NCBI GenBank assembly: GCA_045576235.1
Contig: JAZNGA010000011.1
Coordinates: 1 to 40,924 of the forward strand
DNA: 40,924 nt
Direction: 5' to 3'
Origin: SIG437 sp045576235
GTDB lineage: Bacteria > Bacillota > Clostridia > UBA1381 > UBA9506
The translations under genes and the position numbers were made by a program. Shown here in pieces: positions 33,649 to 40,924 of this stretch; position 1 is the first letter of the stretch, and every line of letters begins with the position of its first letter. The notes below the pieces were generated by a model, which did no database searches, was not told the DNA's origin, and saw nothing but the letters and a program-made list of their open reading frames with translations.

Positions 33649-34536
33649 ATGAGTGAATTTAAAAAATATCACCCGATTGTGAATTTCACATATTTTGTTT
33701 TTGTAATTGGTTTTTCCTGCTTTTTTATGCATCCAATAGCTTTATGTATTTCACTTGTAAGCGGTTTTACATATTCGGTGATGTTAAAAGGCAAAAAACA
33801 GATTAAAAATAATTTGATATATATGCTTCCGATGATTATCCTGACGGCCGTTATCAATCCTGTCTTTAATCACGCGGGAATGACCATATTAGAATATTTG
33901 CCAAGCGGAAATCCATTGACGCTTGAGGCGGTCATTTACGGATTTTGTGCGGCACTTATGATAGCAAGCGTTATCTGCCACTTTTCTTGCTACAACGAAG
34001 TTATGACAAGTGACAAGTTTATTTATTTGTTTGGAAAAATCATTCCGGGGATATCGCTGATAATCTCTATGACTCTTCGTTTTGTGCCGAAATTTGCCGC
34101 ACAGCTGAAAATCGTTGCAAGCGCAGGAAAGTGTATGGGGCGTGATGCATCAAAAGGAAGCATTATCAAACGAGCGAAAAACGGACTGAATATTTTATCA
34201 ATTATGACAACATGGTCACTTGAGAGCTCCATTGAAACTGCAGACAGTATGAAATCACGAGGGTATGGCCTGCCGGGAAGAACATCATTTTCAATTTTCT
34301 CTTTTGATAATCGGGATAAAAAAGCGCTGATGTGTATTTTGATTCTAGGGCTATATGCACTTGCAGGTAAATTAATGGGCGCAATAGATTTCAGTTTTTT
34401 TCCAAGCGTGGAAACGGCTGATATTACACTGTTTAATATAAGTATATTTGCAGCATATCTGCTGCTTTGCATATATCCTGTCATAATCGAAATTTGGGAG
34501 GTGAGAAAATGGAAAGCATACGCATCGAAAATTTGA
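33649..34536 (+). CDS. ecfT: ECF transporter transmembrane component EcfT
   Basis: Membrane scaffold that couples the ATPases to the S component. 295 residues with about six hydrophobic segments; the coupling-helix signature appears as SMKSRGYGLPGRTSF near residue 200, in place of the classical Ala-Arg-Gly. The ATG is preceded by GAGG. Its last 28 bases overlap the start of the fused ATPase/S gene, so translation is coupled. Located behind a cobalamin riboswitch. Confidence 0.9.
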   Translation: MSEFKKYHPIVNFTYFVFVIGFSCFFMHPIALCISLVSGFTYSVMLKGKKQIKNNLIYMLPMIILTAVINPVFNHAGMTILEYLPSGNPLTLEAVIYGFCAALMIASVICHFSCYNEVMTSDKFIYLFGKIIPGISLIISMTLRFVPKFAAQLKIVASAGKCMGRDASKGSIIKRAKNGLNILSIMTTWSLESSIETADSMKSRGYGLPGRTSFSIFSFDNRDKKALMCILILGLYALAGKLMGAIDFSFFPSVETADITLFNISIFAAYLLLCIYPVIIEIWEVRKWKAYASKI

Positions 34537-37184
34537 GTTTTAGTTACCCCAAAAGGTGTGATAAAACACTTACAGATATCAACCTCACAGTGAATCAAGG
34601 TGAGTTCGTTCTGATTTGCGGCAAGTCAGGATGTGGCAAGACCACGCTTTTAAGACTTTTAAAATCATCACTTGCACCATTTGGAGAAAGAGCGGGAGAT
34701 ATCTATTTTAACGGTAAATATCTATCTGATTATGATGCCAAAGAGCAAGCATCTGCCATCGGTTTTGTGATGCAGAGTCCTGACAACCAGATTGTTACCG
34801 ACAAAGTGTGGCACGAGCTTGCTTTTGGACTCGAGAATCTTGGCTATAAACAAACAGAGATAAGAATGAGAGTCTCTGAAATGGCATCGTTCTTCGGCAT
34901 TGAGTCTTGGTTTTATAAGAATGTGACACAGCTTTCGGGCGGTCAAAAGCAGCTCTTAAATCTTGCAGCTGTCATGGTGATGCAGCCATCGGTTCTTATG
35001 TTGGACGAGCCAACAAGTCAGCTCGATCCAATCGCCGCAGGTGAGTTTTTGAAGACTTTGGAAAAGATTAACCGCGAGCTTGGTGTGACCATTATTCTCA
35101 CAGAGCATCGCCTGCAGGATGCTTTTTCGATGGCAGACCGTGTTGTTGTTATGGATGAGGGGAAAATTATTGCAAATAGCGCTCCAATTGAGGTTGGAAA
35201 AGTTTTGAAAGCCCAGAACCACGATATGTATAAAGCGCTTCCGACTCCAATGAGAGTTCACGGATGTGTTGAAAATTCACATCCTTGTCCAATAACAGTT
35301 CGAGAGGGAAGACTCTGGCTCGAAGAATATTCAAAAGAGAATGCTTTGAATCCTGATGTGATTCCTCGTGATGTCATAAAAGAAGATGATGACATCATTA
35401 TCGAGATTAAAGATGCATATTTCAGATATGAAAAGGAACTTTCTGATGTGGTGAAGGGGTTTGATTTATCCATAAATAAAGGTGAACTGTTTTGCCTTTT
35501 GGGTGGCAACGGAACAGGAAAGACAACAGCGCTTTCACTTATATCAGGACTTAACAGACCATACAGAGGCGATGTGAAGATAAAAGGGGAGAGTATATCT
35601 GAAATAAAAAATCTCTATGACGGACTTTTGGGAGTTCTTCCGCAAAACCCGCAGAGTGTGTTTGTTAAAAAGACAGTTTATCTTGATTTGATGGAGATGC
35701 TCTCGGAGAAAAAAATGTCTGAAGAAGAAAAAGAGAAAAAAATATATAATATGGCTTTTCTTTGCAGAATTGAAAATCTTTTAGAGTCCCATCCATATGA
35801 TTTATCAGGTGGTGAGGGACAGAGAGCAGCTCTTGCGAAAATTCTCATCATGGAACCTGAAATACTTCTTCTTGATGAGCCTACAAAGGGAATGGATGCT
35901 CCATTCAAAGAGGAATTTGCCGATATCCTTATGGACCTTAAAATGAGTGGAGTCACTATTTTAATGGTGTCCCACGATATTGAATTCTGTGCGGAATATG
36001 CTGATAGATGTGCGCTTATGTTTGATGGGAGCATAACATCGGTGGGTGGGCCGAGAGAGTTTTTCAAAGGAAAGAGTTTTTATACTACATCTGCTAACCA
36101 AATGGCAAGAAATTGCCTTTCTGATGCAGTTTTGGCAGAGGATATAATCCTTGCCTCAGGTGGTAAGGTGGAAAAAAGAGAGAGAGGATCAAGGAAAACA
36201 GAATTTAAAAAAGTGCAAAACGAAACTAAACCGAAAGAAGAAAAATCACGAAAGCTTACTCCTGCAAGAATTGTCGCGGGAAGTTTATCTGTTTTTCTTT
36301 TCATATTGATGTGTCTTCCGCTGAAATTTGATATAGATATATTAAATATTAATGTGACAAGCTTTGTCGGGCTTGGCATTTATCAGCTGTTTATGATAAC
36401 AGAATTGTTTGTTGCGTGCTTCTGCTTCTTTCCACAAAAAGAAATTGGAATTGAAGTCTCGCGAGCTATATCATCTGACCGGAAGCTTGCAAAAAGAACG
36501 ATTATGGCAACCTTGTTGATAATGCTTTTAATTCCGCTGACAATTTATGTAGGAGTTTTTTTCTTAGACAACAGAAAATATTATTTTATTAGCATTTTAA
36601 TCATTTTAGAAACAATAATACCGTTTTGTATGGCGTTTGAAAAGAGAAAACCAAAAGCAAGAGAGATTGTAGTGATAAGCGTGCTTTGCGCCATTGCATC
36701 AAGCGGGAGAGCAGCGTTTTTTATGCTTCCGCATTTTAAACCAGTAGTTGCAATTGTTATAATTGCAGGAGTGTGTCTTGGCGGTGAAACGGGATTTCTG
36801 GTTGGTAGCGTCACAGGATTTGTTTCAAATCTTTTTTTTGGACAAGGTCCGTGGACACCATGGCAGATGTTTGCCTTTGGTATTATAGGTTTTATTTCAG
36901 GAATTCTTTTTAAAAAAGGATTTCTCCATAAAAGCAGGTTGTCACTATGTATTTTCGGCTTTGTTGCAACGCTTGTAATATATGGTGGAATTATGAACCC
37001 CGCTTCAATAATTATGTGGCAAGACAAAATCACTTTGGAGATGGTGCTGTTAGCCTACATCACGGGACTGCCATTTGACATAATCCATGCGCTTGGAACA
37101 GCATTTTTTCTTTGGTTTATATCAGCGCCTATGATAGAGAAACTTGAGAGAATTAAAATTAAATATGGGTTGATTGAAGGATGA
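34509..37184 (+). CDS. Fused ECF transporter: two ATPases plus S component
   Basis: 891 residues combining three subunits that are normally separate. ATPase 1: Walker A GKSGCGKTT near 38-46, Q-loop VMQSPDNQ, signature LSGGQKQ, Walker B VLMLDEPTS. ATPase 2, from about 300: GGNGTGKTT, LPQNPQS, LSGGEGQRA, ILLLDEPTKG. A charged linker near 560-590 leads to a membrane part; the last 220 residues (from about REIVVISVLCAIASSGR) resemble cobalamin-type ECF S components, with FFGQGPWTPWQMFAFG. ATG 34509 follows GGGAGGTG; the longer frame from 34467 lies in ecfT. With ecfT it makes a complete transporter, and the cobalamin riboswitch points to vitamin B12. Confidence 0.9.
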   Translation: MESIRIENLSFSYPKRCDKTLTDINLTVNQGEFVLICGKSGCGKTTLLRLLKSSLAPFGERAGDIYFNGKYLSDYDAKEQASAIGFVMQSPDNQIVTDKVWHELAFGLENLGYKQTEIRMRVSEMASFFGIESWFYKNVTQLSGGQKQLLNLAAVMVMQPSVLMLDEPTSQLDPIAAGEFLKTLEKINRELGVTIILTEHRLQDAFSMADRVVVMDEGKIIANSAPIEVGKVLKAQNHDMYKALPTPMRVHGCVENSHPCPITVREGRLWLEEYSKENALNPDVIPRDVIKEDDDIIIEIKDAYFRYEKELSDVVKGFDLSINKGELFCLLGGNGTGKTTALSLISGLNRPYRGDVKIKGESISEIKNLYDGLLGVLPQNPQSVFVKKTVYLDLMEMLSEKKMSEEEKEKKIYNMAFLCRIENLLESHPYDLSGGEGQRAALAKILIMEPEILLLDEPTKGMDAPFKEEFADILMDLKMSGVTILMVSHDIEFCAEYADRCALMFDGSITSVGGPREFFKGKSFYTTSANQMARNCLSDAVLAEDIILASGGKVEKRERGSRKTEFKKVQNETKPKEEKSRKLTPARIVAGSLSVFLFILMCLPLKFDIDILNINVTSFVGLGIYQLFMITELFVACFCFFPQKEIGIEVSRAISSDRKLAKRTIMATLLIMLLIPLTIYVGVFFLDNRKYYFISILIILETIIPFCMAFEKRKPKAREIVVISVLCAIASSGRAAFFMLPHFKPVVAIVIIAGVCLGGETGFLVGSVTGFVSNLFFGQGPWTPWQMFAFGIIGFISGILFKKGFLHKSRLSLCIFGFVATLVIYGGIMNPASIIMWQDKITLEMVLLAYITGLPFDIIHALGTAFFLWFISAPMIEKLERIKIKYGLIEG

Positions 37185-37230
37185 AAATCATATTAGATAT
37201 ATCAACTCTTTAAAGTTGCCTTTCGTTAAA

Positions 37231-37268
37231 AAAACCGCCAATCTTGATACAAGATTGGCGTTTTTTTT
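37231..37268 (+). terminator. Terminator of the ECF operon
   Basis: 11-base perfect stem CGCCAATCTTG / CAAGATTGGCG with a three-base loop and eight T residues. Confidence 0.92.
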
Positions 37269-37445
37269 CTGGCAGGGGTAGAAGGACACAGGCGCCTGCG
37301 GCGTCTTACCTGCTCGACCACCCAAAGGCTTCGCCTTTTGGTACCGGTCTCGCATCTTTTTGCTAAAAACAGTTCACCGAACTGTTTTCTTCACGCAAAA
37401 CCCCCCAAGAACGGTTTTGGAGGTCATGTCAAATTAAAAAGACCG
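37269..37445. repeat. Hairpin-rich intergenic repeat, possible tRNA-3' fragment
   Basis: Starts with TGGCAGGGGTAGAAGGA, which on the - strand reads like the acceptor end of a tRNA with CCA, but the resemblance stops at the T-loop. Small hairpins follow: CCAAAGGC-TTC-GCCTTTTGG near 37321-37341 and AAACAGTTC-ACCG-AACTGTTT near 37366-37386. GC content is higher than in the neighbourhood. No open frame of note. Confidence 0.4.
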
Positions 37446-38050
37446 TCCAAATTGTTCCCACCGTTGAGCCTTGTTTGAGGCTTCCAACATTTCCGATTTC
37501 CAATTTTGATGCTTTATTGATGCTATTGAAAATTCTCTGCAAAATTGATGCCCAACTGCCAAAAAATCGACTCGCTTAATTTTATTTAAGTATAACATAC
37601 ATTCCGTGAAATTGCAAATAGAATCAAGCGCAATTGCCAGTGTAAGACGATAGAATGAATTAAGATAAAATTATTCGGCAATTATTCTTGGAAGCACCAC
37701 AACACATTTTTGAGCCAATTATAACAAAGCAAACTGTAATTACTATATTAAAATATGACACGCCTTAAACAAAGAAAAAAGCCTATGAAGTTTATGCACG
37801 AAATCAAGATTATGAAAACCGTATATTTACACGAAATCAAGATTATCGTATAGAAAAATAACACTTAAAGGGACATTTCTGCATAAAATCAATAGTTATA
37901 ACCCTTTAACTCGCATTTAACTAAATTTTATAACGGAAAATTGTGAGGACAGTGTTTGCACAATTATGCTCTGTGATATATGACAAACTACATGAAATTA
38001 CTATATCAAAAAAATTATACACCTTGGATTGCATTATGTAACATAAGGAT
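37446..38050. other. Gene-free AT-rich stretch with a 17-base direct repeat
   Basis: No convincing frame on either strand. CACGAAATCAAGATTAT occurs exactly at 37797-37813 and 37830-37846, 33 bases apart, and a weaker related block (ATAAAATCAATAGTTAT) follows near 37881. No promoter or RNA gene was identified. Confidence 0.4.
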
Positions 38051-38096
38051 TAAGGAGACAGAACTAAAAACGGTTCTAACTCCTTGTTTATGCAAG
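38051..38096 (-). terminator. Hairpins downstream of the MaoC-like gene
   Basis: AAGGAG...GAAC (38051-38063) can pair with GTTC...CTCCTT, and CCTTG-TTTATG-CAAGG lies beside it (38081-38096). They sit just past the stop of the - strand gene. No long T-run is visible on that strand, so termination is only probable. Confidence 0.4.
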
Positions 38097-38105
38097 GATT
38101 TGATT

Positions 38106-38540
38106 CTATTTTACAGGCTTGCATTTTACAATCATTTCAGTAACATCCGTCAGCACTAGTTCGCCATTTTGATTAAATACTTCAAAGGTAAGCTCGACAA
38201 TGCCGTTTTTCTCATTGCGTTTAGTAAGCTTCGATACCGTGCAGGTGCTTGTAAGAACATCCTCTGCAAAGACGGGTTTAAACCATTCAATCTTAGTGGA
38301 CTTTCCTGCAAGAAGTTCATCACCTGCTAAATCATTCTCAAGATATTTCGCCCATACGGACATAAATGACATAACTCCCGGTGCAATAAGCTGACCGAAA
38401 ATAGTTGACTTGGCATAGTCTTCGTTTGTATGAAGCGGAATAGAATCATACTTTTTTGCAAAATCAAGCATATCGTTTTTATGTATGGTAGCAGGCTCAA
38501 TTTTTATTTTAAAGCCCAAAACAAAATCTTCAAAATACAT
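38106..38540 (-). CDS. MaoC-like hotdog-fold hydratase
   Basis: 144 residues of the MaoC/(R)-enoyl-CoA hydratase family. The hydratase pattern is recognisable in YDSIPLHTNEDYAKSTIFG with Asp and His, followed by LIAPGVMSFMSVWAK and WFKPVFAEDVL. It would hydrate an enoyl-CoA. The only - strand gene in the window, with its own promoter (38577-38605) and an AAGGAT site. It is divergent from an acyl-CoA ligase fusion gene, so both may belong to acyl-CoA metabolism. Confidence 0.87.
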   Translation of the reverse strand: MYFEDFVLGFKIKIEPATIHKNDMLDFAKKYDSIPLHTNEDYAKSTIFGQLIAPGVMSFMSVWAKYLENDLAGDELLAGKSTKIEWFKPVFAEDVLTSTCTVSKLTKRNEKNGIVELTFEVFNQNGELVLTDVTEMIVKCKPVK

Positions 38541-38576
38541 TTTTCTTATCCTTCAAATAACGTAACTTTTTATAGG

Positions 38577-38605
38577 ATTATAGCATAGAATGATAACAAA
38601 ATCAA
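38577..38605 (-). promoter_or_regulatory. Promoter of the MaoC-like gene
   Basis: On the - strand TTGATT (38605-38600) and TATAAT (38582-38577) with 17 bases between them. Confidence 0.65.
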
Positions 38606-38644
38606 TAAATTAAGTTTCAAATCAGAAAAAATTCAAAAAAAATA

Positions 38645-38673
38645 TTGACAAATCAAAAACAGAGTAGTATAAT
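38645..38673 (+). promoter_or_regulatory. Promoter of the T-box leader
   Basis: TTGACA (38645-38650) and TATAAT (38668-38673) with a 17-base spacer, directly ahead of the leader. Confidence 0.8.
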
Positions 38674-38699
38674 ACATTTTAAAATTTGAATATCACAAA

Positions 38700-38968
38700 A
38701 AACGACTATGACGAGGACGGTCGGATTGTGGAGCCTGGAGAGAGTTGCCGGTTGGTGCGAGGCAATGGTGAGACTTTCCAATGACTTATCACCTCTGGGT
38801 CGAAGGACCGAAAGGCTTAGCTTAGTAGATTCCTTCCGTAATGCTGCGTAAAGGCAAAGGGCTTGTTGGAGCCCGGAAAGTGACGGGATATTTATATTTC
38901 GTAATTTGAGTGGTACCGCGGGTTATTATAACTCGTCTCAAAGTTATCTTTGAGGCGAGTTTTTTGTT
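38700..38968 (+). promoter_or_regulatory. T-box leader with terminator
   Basis: Stem I features AGAGAGTTGCC-GGTTGGTGCGA-GGCAA (38740-38765) with the AG bulge and distal loop, and the T-box sequence TGGTACCGCGG (38911-38921) able to form the antiterminator. An intrinsic terminator follows (arms 38930-38942 and 38948-38960, then T-run). Uncharged tRNA would prevent termination. The specifier lies in or near ATGACTTATCA (38780-38790); CTT (Leu) and ATG (Met) both look possible and I cannot decide. The next gene is not a tRNA synthetase but an acyl-CoA ligase fusion. Confidence 0.9.
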
Positions 38969-39025
38969 TTATTCAAATTAGTAACCAAATATCAAATTTG
39001 TCAGAATTGAAAGGAGACAAAAACA

Positions 39026-40888
39026 ATGGATTACAGTTTGAAAGAAGTAGCAGGCAGAATCAAAGACCTGCGCGAAGCAAAAGGCTACACACAAGAGGAG
39101 CTTGCAAAGCTTTGCGGTGTGTCAGCCCAAGATTACAAAGTATTAGAAATGGGCGAAACAGACTTTAGCTTCACATTTATTTATAAGTGTGCAAAAGCTT
39201 GTGGCGTTGAAGTTGTTGATTTGCTTGAAGGAACAAGCACAACTCTTACCTCCTTTGCCATCACAAGAAAAGGCGAAGGTCTTAAAATCGTTAAAAAGCA
39301 TGGTGTAGAATATAATAACCTTGCTCCTAAGTTCAGAGAAAAACTTGCAGAACCATTTTTGGTTAAATTCCCTTATATCGAAGAACAACAAAATAAACCA
39401 CTTGAGTTAAATACTCACAATGGTCAGGAATTTGATGTTATTGTTAAGGGCTCACTTAAGGTTCAGGTTGGAAATCATATTGATATCCTTCACGAAGGTG
39501 ACTCCATTTTCTATAACAGTATCATTCCGCATGGTATGATTGCAGCTTCAGAGGGTGGTTGCGAATTCCATGCAGTTGTATTAAACCCACAAGACGGCAA
39601 AGTAAGCGAAGAATATCCTGAAGCTCCGATGATTGTGGAGAAGCTTTCTAAAAAGAAAGCAAAAACCCAAACTGTTGCAGATAAATTTGTTGAGTCTTCT
39701 TATGATGAAAACGGTGTGTTCAATGGCATCACCTTCAAAAATGAGGACACATTCAATTTTGCATTTGACTGTGTTGATGCAATTGCCCAGAAAAATCCTG
39801 ATAAACTTGCAATGATGTGGGTTGCAAATGACAAGACTGATAAACGCTTCACTTTCAGTGATATGAAAAAGTATTCTAATAAAACTGCGAACTACTTTGA
39901 GTCCCTTGGTATCAAAAAACGCGACACTGTAATGCTTGTGTTGAAAAGACATTACCAATTCTGGTTTTGTATGCTTGCACTTCATAAAATCGGCGCTATC
40001 GCAATCCCTGCAACCAATCAGCTTGTAGAGCACGATTTTACATATAGATATAAAGCTGCAAAAGTTAAGGCAATCGTTTGTACTGCAGACGGTGAAGTTT
40101 CTGATGAGGCAGAAAAAGCAGCAAAAGAATTTCCCCAAATGGTTAAGGTGTTGGTTGGCGGAAATAAAGATGGCTGGAATGATTTTAATGTTGAAATGGA
40201 ACGCTTCAGCACCCACTATAACAGGACAGATTCCACACCTTGCGGAAACGACCCAATGCTTATGCTATTCACATCAGGAACAACAGGCTATCCAAGAATT
40301 GCAACTCATTCATATAAATATGCACTTGGTCACTATCCAACTGCAAAGCATTGGCATAATGTCAACCCTGACGGACTTCACTTTACAATTTCCGACACAG
40401 GCTGGGGTAAAGCACTCTGGGGTAAGCTATATGGTCAATGGCTATGTGAGGCAGGCATATTTACTTATGACTTTGACAGATTCCATTCAGATGATATATT
40501 GCCGATGTTTGCAAAATACAACATTACAACATTCTGTGCACCGCCTACAATGTATCGTTTCTTTATCAAAGAGGATTTGTCAAAGTATGACCTTTCTTCT
40601 ATTGAATATGCAACAACAGCAGGTGAAGCACTAAATCCTGAAGTATTTAATCAGTTCAAGAAAGCAACAGGACTTACAATTATGGAAGGTTTTGGACAGA
40701 CCGAAACAACACTCTCCATCGCAAACTTTGTTGGCTCAAAACCAAAAATTGGTTCAATGGGCAGACCAAGTCCTTTGTATGATGTAGTTGTTTTGGACCC
40801 TGATGGAAACGAATGTAAGACAGGTGATGCAGGCGAAATCTGTATCCGTGTAAAGGATGATATTCCTTGTGGTCTCTTTATCGGATAA
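39026..40888 (+). CDS. XRE-cupin-acyl-CoA ligase fusion, C-terminus missing
   Basis: Three parts: an XRE helix-turn-helix (residues 1-70, GYTQEELAKLCGVSAQDYKVLE), a cupin domain (about 110-190, with IPHGMIAASEGGCEFHAV), and an AMP-binding ligase domain from about 225 (phosphate loop LMLFTSGTTGYPRIATH near 412, EGFGQTET near 550). The frame ends at TAA 40886-40888 right after GLFIG, where ligases normally continue for about 130 residues with the YRTGD segment and the C-terminal lysine. The gene is thus truncated by mutation or by a sequence join at the window edge. Start supported by AAAGGAGAC. Probably activates a carboxylic acid from amino-acid degradation, given its T-box. Confidence 0.85.
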   Translation: MDYSLKEVAGRIKDLREAKGYTQEELAKLCGVSAQDYKVLEMGETDFSFTFIYKCAKACGVEVVDLLEGTSTTLTSFAITRKGEGLKIVKKHGVEYNNLAPKFREKLAEPFLVKFPYIEEQQNKPLELNTHNGQEFDVIVKGSLKVQVGNHIDILHEGDSIFYNSIIPHGMIAASEGGCEFHAVVLNPQDGKVSEEYPEAPMIVEKLSKKKAKTQTVADKFVESSYDENGVFNGITFKNEDTFNFAFDCVDAIAQKNPDKLAMMWVANDKTDKRFTFSDMKKYSNKTANYFESLGIKKRDTVMLVLKRHYQFWFCMLALHKIGAIAIPATNQLVEHDFTYRYKAAKVKAIVCTADGEVSDEAEKAAKEFPQMVKVLVGGNKDGWNDFNVEMERFSTHYNRTDSTPCGNDPMLMLFTSGTTGYPRIATHSYKYALGHYPTAKHWHNVNPDGLHFTISDTGWGKALWGKLYGQWLCEAGIFTYDFDRFHSDDILPMFAKYNITTFCAPPTMYRFFIKEDLSKYDLSSIEYATTAGEALNPEVFNQFKKATGLTIMEGFGQTETTLSIANFVGSKPKIGSMGRPSPLYDVVVLDPDGNECKTGDAGEICIRVKDDIPCGLFIG

Positions 40889-40924
40889 GTCGGATCGTAG
40901 CCATGTCGTTCTGTGAGCCAAGGA

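Noticed and set aside
34023..34598. 191-codon open frame on the - strand across ecfT and the ECF fusion start
   Set aside because: Overlaps two recognised genes, no ribosome site or promoter on that strand.
38780..38790. Firm assignment of the T-box specifier codon
   Set aside because: CTT and ATG both fit the loop, and the stem I register cannot be fixed by eye.
39581..40216. 211-codon open frame on the - strand inside the ligase fusion
   Set aside because: Opposite a recognised AMP-binding domain; Cys/Phe/Ile-rich composition typical of antisense frames.

Overview
The window looks like chromosome of a low-GC, anaerobic, spore-forming Firmicute of the class Clostridia. Evidence is the AT-rich sequence with AAGGAG-type ribosome sites, TTGACA-N17-TATAAT promoters, a T-box leader, TPP and cobalamin riboswitches, ECF-type vitamin transporters and a yunB-like sporulation gene. 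I cannot name a genus. Almost all genes lie on the + strand; the exception is a MaoC-like gene at 38106-38540.

Layout. 1-700 has no gene: it holds hairpins, a phased palindromic array and a repeated hairpin element. 735-2761 is a thiamine unit: TPP riboswitch, thiC and a broken ECF S-component gene. 2941-8186 carries housekeeping genes in separate units: rsmE, a small membrane protein, glyA, pfkA and gdhA. 8262-11300 encodes two large polytopic membrane proteins resembling GT-C glycosyltransferases. 11393-16570 carries yunB, mgsA, ligA, a DUF4430-like lipoprotein and a UDP-sugar dehydrogenase.

16642-28714 is the most interesting region. One promoter and one strong terminator enclose twelve tightly packed genes: a Gfo/Idh/MocA-like oxidoreductase, two M20 hydrolases, an archaeal-type TIM-like isomerase, two YjbQ proteins, an FGGY kinase, two NagB-like proteins (one lacking the catalytic residues), a NagA-like deacetylase, an amidohydrolase and a SIS isomerase. 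It reads as a complete intracellular route for an N-substituted or amino sugar (hydrolysis/deacylation, phosphorylation, isomerisation, deamination, entry at triose level), with no transporter or regulator. I do not recognise it as a described pathway.

28740-33200 holds a diacylglycerol kinase and an LtaS-like sulfatase, a functionally coherent pair because LtaS releases diacylglycerol. They lie between two diverged direct repeats, duplicated promoters and gene remnants. 33172-37268 is a cobalamin-riboswitch-controlled ECF transporter in which both ATPases and the S component are fused in one protein. 37269-38100 is hairpin-rich and gene-free. 38106-40888 holds a MaoC-like hydratase divergent from a T-box-controlled XRE-cupin-acyl-CoA ligase fusion whose C-terminus is missing at the window edge.

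Several start codons were moved inward because a Shine-Dalgarno sequence lies inside the longest possible reading frame; these choices are noted in each entry.
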